Positions 56,853 through 64,000 of a stretch of 64,000 nt of DNA are shown here, piece by piece. Source of the DNA: Panagrolaimus kolymaensis (Eukaryota > Nematoda > Chromadorea > Rhabditida > Panagrolaimidae); assembly GCA_028622995.1 (NCBI GenBank), contig JAJQJQ010000020.1, positions 2,046,001 to 2,110,000 of the forward strand. Direction: 5' to 3'. The position numbers and the translations under genes are program-made. Under the pieces are notes generated by a model that saw only the letters and a program-made list of their open reading frames with translations, did no database searches and was not told where the DNA came from. Position 1 is the stretch's first letter; the number at the start of each line of letters is the position of its first letter.

Positions 56853-58630
56853 TTAATTTTTTTTAACAAAAGAGCATTCAATTTCCATCAATTTGCAAGC
56901 TTCGCTGAGTCCTTTTTCAAGCAGCTTCTTTCCATTTTTGTCAATTTTATCAAAGATATAAAATCCAAGTTCAGTTGGTTTCTTTCCAGTTTCATCTTTG
57001 ATAGCTTCAATATGGTGTTCAAGGAGCAAAGACATTAAAGAGACAGGAGCCATGGATTTTTGTTTTCCTTCAAAGTTACGGAATTCAGCAAGAACACGAT
57101 CTTTTTTTGTTATATTGAACGTCCATTCAGGATTGATTACAATTTTGTCAAAAGGCATCGATAAAATCTTAACCAAATCTGAAATTAATAACTTAAGCCA
57201 AATCCTAGTTTTCTCGAAAAAGCTTACCAAAAACCATGAAAGTATTTTTACGATTGACTTCATCGTTACCAGTAATAAGCTGAGGCATTTCGTGTTCGAA
57301 GCTAATGAATAAATCTTTGCCATACATTCCTAAAATAAATGAATAATAGATATTTACATTTTAATAGAGACTTACCATTCCACGATTCCAAAAAATCGTA
57401 ACCATTTTCACCGCGAACACAAATAACCGAAGAGTTGTCGAAGAAACCAATTACTGGAACATCCAAAATATGTTGCGATGTGAGAGTTTGAGGCAATGCT
57501 TCAACTTGAGGAATAATATACGCTTGTTGATACAAATAAGAAAAACCATTTTTGTCGATGATCAAAGTGAGCTTTGTTCGATGTCCATTTCCATTCAATG
57601 GTTCATACTTTGTAACAGATGCACATTTTTTAGGTTCTTTATGAGAGCAAGTTGGCCAACGAACAATCTAAAATTTTAAAATGAATTTATAACTTAAATT
57701 CAAAAGAAAGAAACTTACATAAAATGGCGTCATTGATTTTGGAACAACTTCAGATTTTACAAATGGCAAGTTGGTGTAGTATTGTTGCGCAGAAATAATG
57801 GAATCGTTTTCTCCAATATCATGATTCTTCTTTGTAACAGCCAAACAATCATCAGATACAGGAATGACATAAAATTTATTGAAAGATGGATCGAACATAT
57901 TCTTGGTTAAAGCAGCAACAAGTTTATCATCGTTCAATTCAACTTCAATAACTTTATTTGAGCTGAAAAGTTGAGTAAGATGTGGCAATAAAGATTTCTT
58001 AGAGCCATTTGAATGAGCGATGATTACACATTTAGGATTCGATTTTCCAGGCATAACTTCTTTAAATTTTTCAAGAGTTAATTCAGAAGCAAGTTTAGCA
58101 AGAGGGCCATCCATGTTTAAAGCAAATTCCATTTCATCAATACGAACAAAGCGGCGATTAATTAGAATATACCCATCAGATTCACGATAGAGTTCATAAA
58201 CAGAAACACGATATTCAGAAACGAACAATCCCAATACAGTTTCTTTGGGTTTCGATTCAATGTCGGCAGCAGCCAAGAGTGAGGTAGCAATAAACACTTC
58301 GTAGTTACCAATAAATAACGGAATTCGATGTTTTCTAAATTCTTCAGAGACCATTTGACGAAGTTCATCACTCTTTGGACGATCAATACATCTAATATCA
58401 CCGAGCATGAGAAAAGCAGCTTTCAAATTTAAGCAACGATCAGAATCAAGGAGGGCAGGAATTTCTTCAGTAAACACAGCATCCAATTTTTCTTGAACTT
58501 GACTATTAACATCAAAAATGGTTGGAAAGACATCATTCAATGATGCAGAATGCATGTACAAAACTTGATTATTTGCTTTAACATCATCCAAAGGAATTGG
58601 AGGATACAATAAATTGTGTTGATCAATCAT
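56853..58630 (-). CDS. divergent Hsp70-like protein, segment order apparently rearranged (copy 3)
   Basis: Exons 58630-57719, 57667-57376, 57329-57228 and 57178-56853, about 543 aa. Start MIDQHNLLYPPI has one extra residue compared with the others. Order of segments is the same as in copies 1 and 2, ending in NPEWTFNITKKDR...GKKPTELGFYIFDKIDKNG and a short helix. The glycine-rich phosphate loops of Hsp70 are not conserved. It is tandem to copy 2 (about 1.07 kb apart); 58135-58630 is nearly identical to 55290-55785. All three copies keep open frames and the same ending, which supports the odd architecture as real and not an annotation error. Confidence 0.6.
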
Positions 58631-59385
58631 TTTAAAAACAGCAAACGTTTCTTCAAAAGCCCAAAATTTTCAAAGAACATAAAAAACTTGAAGATGAAAA
58701 GCTTTTTAGAAGAGCGATGAAATAAATTCATACTGTAATTGAGCGAGGAATTATTCGCTTCAAGAGAGACTTTTCATTTTGCGCAGAATTTTGTATTTTC
58801 TTTAATTAGTTTTTTATGAATAAAAAAGATTTAAAAAAATATCATGGACACACATGGAGAAGCATGTTGCCTCTAAAGCCCTTTTTTTTTAAATTCTCCT
58901 TTACAATTTCTTCTGTCAGGCTATGATGAAGCTAAAGCTTTTGTTTAAAAGTTTCTTTACATATTTCAAAAATAATTTTTATTAAAATAAAACTTTTCTT
59001 TTCTAATTATTCTTGGTACATAAAATTTCTAAGGGACAACAAACAAATATTAATAATAAAACACTGAACGATGTAAAAGAAATTTTAAAATCCTTAATAT
59101 TTACATACAAACATAAAGGATCCAAAAGAAAGATTTGTACATCCGTCAGTAATCAAAAACAAAAATAAAACCAATAACAAAATTTAAAAATCTAGACAAA
59201 TTTATCTAATTCCTATCATAAAAGTTTTTTTTATTACCACGAGTTTCAAATCAAACAAAAAAAGAGACAAAGACACATGGATAATAATATCAAAATAGAG
59301 ATTTCCTAATAAACAAAATTAACTAATATTATTTTAAGTTGCTTTAATAAACAAAAAAAAATTGAGATGGAGGAGAGAGAATTAA
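58631..59385 (-). promoter_or_regulatory. upstream region of Hsp70-like copy 3 with the shared motif
   Basis: The minus strand reads TCTTGAAGCGAATAATTCC (about 58748-58766), then CAATTACAGTATG, at about 133 bp before the ATG. The remaining stretch to the PDSS1 3' end is AT-rich and shows no gene. Confidence 0.5.
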
Positions 59386-60930
59386 TCATCTATCACGATT
59401 CAGTTGAGTCAATGCATAATCAATTAAACAATCACGTGCGGAATCTTTTTGTGGTAATTTTTCAGCCTAAAATTTAACACTTTAGATTCGAAAAAAAAGT
59501 AAACTTAAAATTTACCAATGAAGCTGCAGCATAACAATGTTCTTTTGCAAGAGTTTTAGTTTGTTCTAATCCATGAGAACCCATAACAATTTTTAAAGCT
59601 TTTTCCACATCCCCATCATGTTTAAATCGTCGATTGATAAGAGAATTCAATTCAGGATAATCATGAGCAGCATAAAGTACAGGACACGTTGCTAAACCTT
59701 GTCTTAAATCAGATGCAGCTGGTTTACCAAGAATTTCTGATGTTGCAACATAATCTAACATATCATCAACTAACTGAAAAGCTAAACCAAGATGTCGACC
59801 ATATTCAAATGCATTCTTTTGAATTTCTTCTTTACAACCTAAAAATGTTAAACCATAGCAATAAAAAATTATTCATAAAAGTAAAAAACAAAGCATACCA
59901 GCTAACATTGCAACAGATTTACAACTATTTGCAAATAAGCTTGCAGTTTTATAAAATGTTTTAGTCATATAATGTTGAAAACGTTGTACAGGTTCGAGTT
60001 CAGCTGGCACTGTAAGTTGCATCAATTCACCTTGAACTAAATCTTCCACTATTTCAGCCATGGTCGAAATAACAGGAGGTTCACCAATTGAACATAAAAC
60101 TTTTGTAGCTCTTGCTAAAATATAATCACCCACAAGTACAGCTTGTCGATTGCCCCATCTTGCGTTTACTGTAGGTTTGCCTCGTCGAGTACCGGATTCA
60201 TCAATCACATCATCATGCACCAAAGAAGCAGTATGAATCATTTCAGATACCATTGCAATTCGATATTGATTTAAATCAACTAAATCATCTTCAGATGCAT
60301 TAGGTTTAGTTATTTGTGAGCATGCATCAGACATAAGTAACGATATCGTAGGACGAATAAGTTTTCCACCTTGATCAAAATAATATTTTGCCATTTCTTG
60401 TAAATTTTTTGAGAAATTTGTTGATGCAACTTTTGTTATTGGTGATAGTTCCGCTGATACTTGAGATTGCTCCAGTATTGATTTTATTATATCCATCTAA
60501 AAACTAGCACAATTAAATCATTACAGAAAAAGAAATCAAGAAACAAACTTGAAGTGATTTCAATCGTTTTACAATATTTTCTGGTAACGTCGGAGATTCT
60601 TTTCTTGAAACTTCATTTGAAATTGATGGCACAGAATAAGACGCATAATTACATTTTGAAGATCGATTGATTCGTGAAGATGATTTATTTTGAGTAATTC
60701 TATCAAGTGCTGTACAATAACTTCGTCCTAAGGTTACGCCCTAAAAAACCAACGATGAAAAGTTGAAGCATTTATGCACCTGTGAATGTGATACCAAAAT
60801 TAAAGAAAGTTCTTACCGAAAGACATTGTGGAAGAGCTCCATAAATATACAAAACCGAACAAAATCCTTTTTCAAAATGTTTTGCATAAGAACAAAATGT
60901 GCTACCACTGCACCGTTTAAGTATATCCAT
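59386..60930 (-). CDS. PDSS1: all-trans-polyprenyl (decaprenyl-type) diphosphate synthase subunit 1
   Basis: Five exons, 60930-60817, 60740-60549, 60496-59899, 59838-59516 and 59466-59386, about 435 aa. It builds the isoprenoid side chain of ubiquinone in mitochondria, usually with a second subunit. The first Asp-rich motif is HDDVIDESGTRRGKP, preceded by GGKLIRP; the second is FQLVDDMLDY; LVQGELMQL and the KT in YKTASLFANS are also typical. The first two exons supply an Arg/Ser/Lys-rich N-terminus (SYCTALDRITQNKSSSRIN) fitting a mitochondrial presequence. An acceptor TTATTAG touches the ATG. A second ATG at the start of exon 3, also behind an acceptor, could give a shorter form without the presequence. 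ERp44 lies 506 bp upstream on the same strand. Confidence 0.93.
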
Positions 60931-60936
60931 CTAATA
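60931..60936 (-). promoter_or_regulatory. acceptor abutting the PDSS1 ATG (likely trans-splice site)
   Basis: The minus strand reads CTTATTATTAG directly followed by ATG, with no coding exon before it. Confidence 0.45.
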
Positions 60937-61436
60937 ATAAGCTGAAGACAATGCAATTTAGGGTTATTTCCTTAGCTTCACATTCCAAAAAAATAAAGTT
61001 ATCGTAAATAACGAATCAAAAATATTTCTTTTCATTCCTTTTTTTAAAACAAAACTTCATTTTCAAATTAGTTTTAACAAAATAAATCTAACGCAAATGG
61101 CATGAATTAAAACTTGCGATGATAATACAATTACAAATAGAAAAAAACTACAAAATAAGAGATAGAGAAAAACTAAACGTAAATCTGATGGATACAAAGA
61201 AAGAAAGAAAAACAACCATTGACTAACGACAATCTTCGACACAGGGGAGAACATAAAATCAATTATTAATAATTATTAGATAACAAAAGAAAAGAAAACG
61301 AAAAATACCCAGAATTTTTTGAAGGAATTTTTTTTTGTGTTGACAAGAATATTAAATTTGTATTAAAGCAAAAAAACAAAACATTGTGTTATGGATTAGC
61401 TTGGCATTGAATCGTTTTGGTAAGCTTTACATAAAA
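60937..61436. other. intergenic region
   Basis: No gene seen between the ERp44 stop and the PDSS1 start; AT-rich. Confidence 0.5.
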
Positions 61437-63049
61437 TTAGAGTTCATCCCGAGTAAGAAGTGAATAGCGAGTATCCGATGGTTTAAGTTGTTTGAAAACG
61501 GATTCAGGTGGAGTTGATGGTGAGTTTCCATTTGGATCAGGTTGAGTTGGATCAGGACCATTATGAAATTCACGATGAAGTTTACCAGAATGAAGATCAG
61601 TGACAAATTGTCGAAGTTGACCTTTGATGCTGCAAAAAGACGGAATGAAAAATAATAAGAAAAACAAGTTAAAGCAAATCATACCCAAGCTTAGAGAAAT
61701 CACCAAAGAGATACATATGACGGAATGAATCAATAGCAATCAAAGGTAAATCCTTTTCATTTTTACCCAAATGATGCAATGGATGAGCAAATTTCTTACC
61801 ATCAGCAAGCAAACAATTTACAGATGCTACAAAAAGTGTACATTAGCTTAATTCAAAAAAATGATAAGCTTACTTTTAACTTCACCAAGTTCACTTATAA
61901 CAGCATCAATAAATGTCTTTTCAGCCGCTTTATCTCCTGACTTTCTAAAGAGGATCAAAAATGGTAAACCTTCTTCGGTAAGTTCTTCAGCGTTTTCAAA
62001 TGTAATTTCACGAACAAGTGGAACACATTTATCAGCCACCCAAGCTTTTAAGAATTCAAAGCTTTGAAGAGGACCGGTGTAAGCGAAATCTTCATTCGAC
62101 TGAAAAATAACTAATGTTTATATTAAAGGGAAACAAAAATTTCAAACTTACATTTTCAGCTCTTGAATATAATGCATTTCCTTGAGGAACGATGGAACGA
62201 ATCCACTCACCATTTGCCATCCAAAAGACGCAGTCATCACGAAGTGCAGAAGCAAGCTTTTGAAAGTTGGTATATTCTTCACCAGATGGTTGAGCAAAAT
62301 AACCAATAATATTCTTCTTTGTATTATCAATTTGCTTATCAAGATCTTCTTTGCTATTGAAATGATGAATGGTTGATTCCACTTGCTTTTTAACAAATTC
62401 AATTAAAGCATCAGTTGAACGTTGACCACGATATTCACGTTTGATAGGTTCACCAAAACGGAAGAGCTTTAAAGTAGGATATTTGCTAACATGAAATTTC
62501 TGAGCGATTGCTGGTTGACGATCACAATCCACAGAAGCAAAGGCAATTTGGCCAGGAGTAATGGGCTAAAAAGTTGATAAGTAATTTAGAATAATGATAC
62601 CAAGAATAGTTAGAGCATAAAGGAAGCGCCACATTGAGATATATTCTATGAAAAATACCAAAACTTACATCAAATTTGTTGCTTGCTTCTTCAAAAATAG
62701 GCTTCAAATGTTGTGAAAATCTGCACCAATCAGCATAGAAATTAACAAATACTATTTGATTACTTTCTAAAAATAACGAAATTAGTAAATGCTTGTATTA
62801 AAAGTAAACTCACGAAAAACAGTGTCAATATTATCTGACGTTAATGGAATGACCGAACATTGAAGTGATGAAAGCAAAGAAACCTAAAAAAAATCTTTCA
62901 TAAAATCTTTCAACAAACATCAAAGACTAATAATTTCAAAACAAGAAACAAAGAAAAGAATAACAAAGGTTCAAAAAAAGTTTAAAAATTAGGTTACATA
63001 CCAGAATAGCAATAAATAAGGCAAGAGATCTTGATGTTGAATTGATCAT
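61437..63049 (-). CDS. ERP44: endoplasmic reticulum resident protein 44 (thioredoxin-like chaperone)
   Basis: Seven exons, 63049-63002, 62883-62814, 62766-62669, 62565-62152, 62099-61874, 61826-61685 and 61629-61437, about 396 aa. ERp44 retains and retrieves client proteins in the early secretory pathway. A signal peptide (SRSLALFIAILVSLLSS) is followed by a thioredoxin domain whose active site is WCRFS, the single-cysteine CRFS form typical of ERp44. VDCDRQPAIAQKFHVSKYPT and REYRGQRS follow, then two further thioredoxin-like domains (DKCVPLVREITFENAEEL, IAIDSFRHMYLFGDF), DLHSGKLHREFHNGPDP and the C-terminal ER signal RDEL. A TTTTTCAG acceptor precedes the leader. Every part matches the family in order and length. 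Confidence 0.95.
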
Positions 63050-63623
63050 CGCAGAAGATAATTTGATGGTTTATCTTCTTCCCTGAAAAATATTCAAGAA
63101 TTGATTTTTATTTTTTTCACTTTCACTTTTTTGCTTGATGGTTGAACGCGAAACACGAAAGAAGGAAGCTTTGACAAAAAAAAATGAAATCAAGCAACAA
63201 CAGCCGCTAGCAAGCTGCTACTAAACGTGCGTGGCGATGATTGGTTTTGGCAATATGAGACTTTTAATGGGTATGCAAATTGTAAGTACATACAAGTATG
63301 TAACATGCTTCAATCAAATTTGTTTATTTGCGATTGCTTTTTTTTCTAAGATAGATATTTTCATGGTTGCTAACGAATTAAATTCTAAAAACTTCACAAG
63401 CAAACAAGCAATAATGGTGTGATGATTCTATTGTTGCCTAGCTATTTTTTTTGCTTTTGCTGTCAAGAATGAAAGAAAAATATTTTTAGTCAATAGAGAT
63501 TCATTGCTATGAAAGTAATGAAAAGAGCAAATATAAATGAGTCAGGGCTGAAGGCAGGAAAAAAAACTTTATAAAAGCATTGTTGAAACTTTAACAAAAA
63601 ATTAAAGAGAGACAATAGATCAA
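63050..63623. other. intergenic region between divergent genes
   Basis: Contains the promoters of ERp44 and of the partial + strand gene. An open frame at 63231-63422 has no recognisable features. Confidence 0.5.
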
Positions 63624-64000
63624 ATGAAAAAAACTATGCTTTTGATTGCTTTATTTTTTATTGGTGGCATCGTAAATTTGGCTGTTGGAGATGGTGAAAT
63701 TCCTGATAAATTAAATTGGGAAGATTTTCAAAAGTATCAAATTTGTAATCCCGTTGTAGCTGAAGAATGTTTCAAAGATATGGATACAAATGGTACTTAA
63801 CTTTTAATACGGTAGTTTTCCATATTTTTTTCTGGAAAAACAAATGCTAGATAGACTAAATTGTATTTCCCCAAGTTGAAGAGTAACTATTCCTCAATAT
63901 TCTAACACATTCGGTAACACAAATTGAATACTTTTTTTTCAGGTGATGATATTGTTACTAACCAAGAAAGACAAGCTTATTATGCTGAAAATAATAAGCG
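63624..64000 (+). CDS. small secreted protein, partial at window end, weak EF-hand-like loop
   Basis: Exon 1 (63624-63792) encodes a signal peptide (MKKTMLLIALFFIGGIVNLA) and NWEDFQKYQICNPVVAEECF. I place an intron from 63793 to 63942 (GTACTT...TTTCAG), phase 1, because the frame would otherwise stop at once and the next exon continues sensibly as GDDIVTNQERQAYYAENNK. The joined segment DMDTNGDDIVTNQE resembles a calcium-binding EF-hand loop but has one residue too many before Ile, so calcium binding is uncertain. Two cysteines may pair. The gene runs off the window; no name can be given. Confidence 0.5.

Overview
The window is a compact, very AT-rich animal nuclear segment. Genes are split by short introns (mostly 45-60 bp) with GT donors and T-rich TTTTTAG or TTTCAG acceptors. 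A nematode is the best fit. Evidence: a seven-transmembrane protein with the serpentine chemoreceptor signature (SFHSISN...IIKPYR), splice-acceptor sequences placed directly in front of many start codons as expected for spliced-leader trans-splicing, same-strand gene pairs about 120 bp apart as in nematode operons, and a pair of HAF/TAPL-type half ABC transporters. This assignment is an inference; the species cannot be named from the sequence.

Layout. 1.8-8.9 kb (+): a BTB/BACK protein, a BED-finger protein of an unrecognised family, and an Hsp70-like protein. 9.2-22.3 kb (-): five P-loop GTPase-type genes in a row. 22.6-28.2 kb (+): a paralogue of the BED-finger protein and a GTPase-less relative of the neighbouring family. 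28.5-32.4 kb (-): another GTPase gene interrupted by two in-frame stops. 33.4-35 kb (+): alternative NADH dehydrogenase (NDH-2). 35.4-37 kb (-): ZDHHC6. 37.2-40.2 kb (-): the last large GTPase gene. 41-42.3 kb (-): chemoreceptor-like GPCR. 42.8-50.7 kb: two head-to-head TAPL-like half transporters. 51-52.7 kb (-): two E2-like proteins lacking the catalytic cysteine. 53.2-53.5 kb (-): a decayed small secreted protein. 54-58.6 kb (-): two more Hsp70-like genes. 59.4-63 kb (-): PDSS1 and ERp44. The window ends inside a small secreted protein gene (+).

The accessory core (4.5-40 kb) holds two GTPase architectures. Type 1 (three genes) is an N-terminal GTPase plus a Cys/His-rich module and a helical tail, about 580 aa. 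Type 2 (five genes) is a conserved N-terminal region in several small exons, then a Cys-rich zinc-ribbon-like module, then usually a GTPase of the GIMAP/AIG1-like kind, up to about 1,000 aa. Type 1 and type 2 genes occur twice as adjacent two-gene cassettes with nearly equal spacing (about 120 bp), suggesting co-transcribed partners. None of the GTPases shows a recognisable NKxD/TKxD guanine-specificity motif. Partial gene conversion, domain loss and pseudogenisation all suggest rapid evolution, as in immune-type GTPase clusters; that role is a hypothesis only.

The rest is a mix of conserved housekeeping genes (PDSS1 for ubiquinone synthesis, NDH-2 which uses ubiquinone, ERp44, ZDHHC6) and young duplicates (ABC, E2-like, Hsp70-like).
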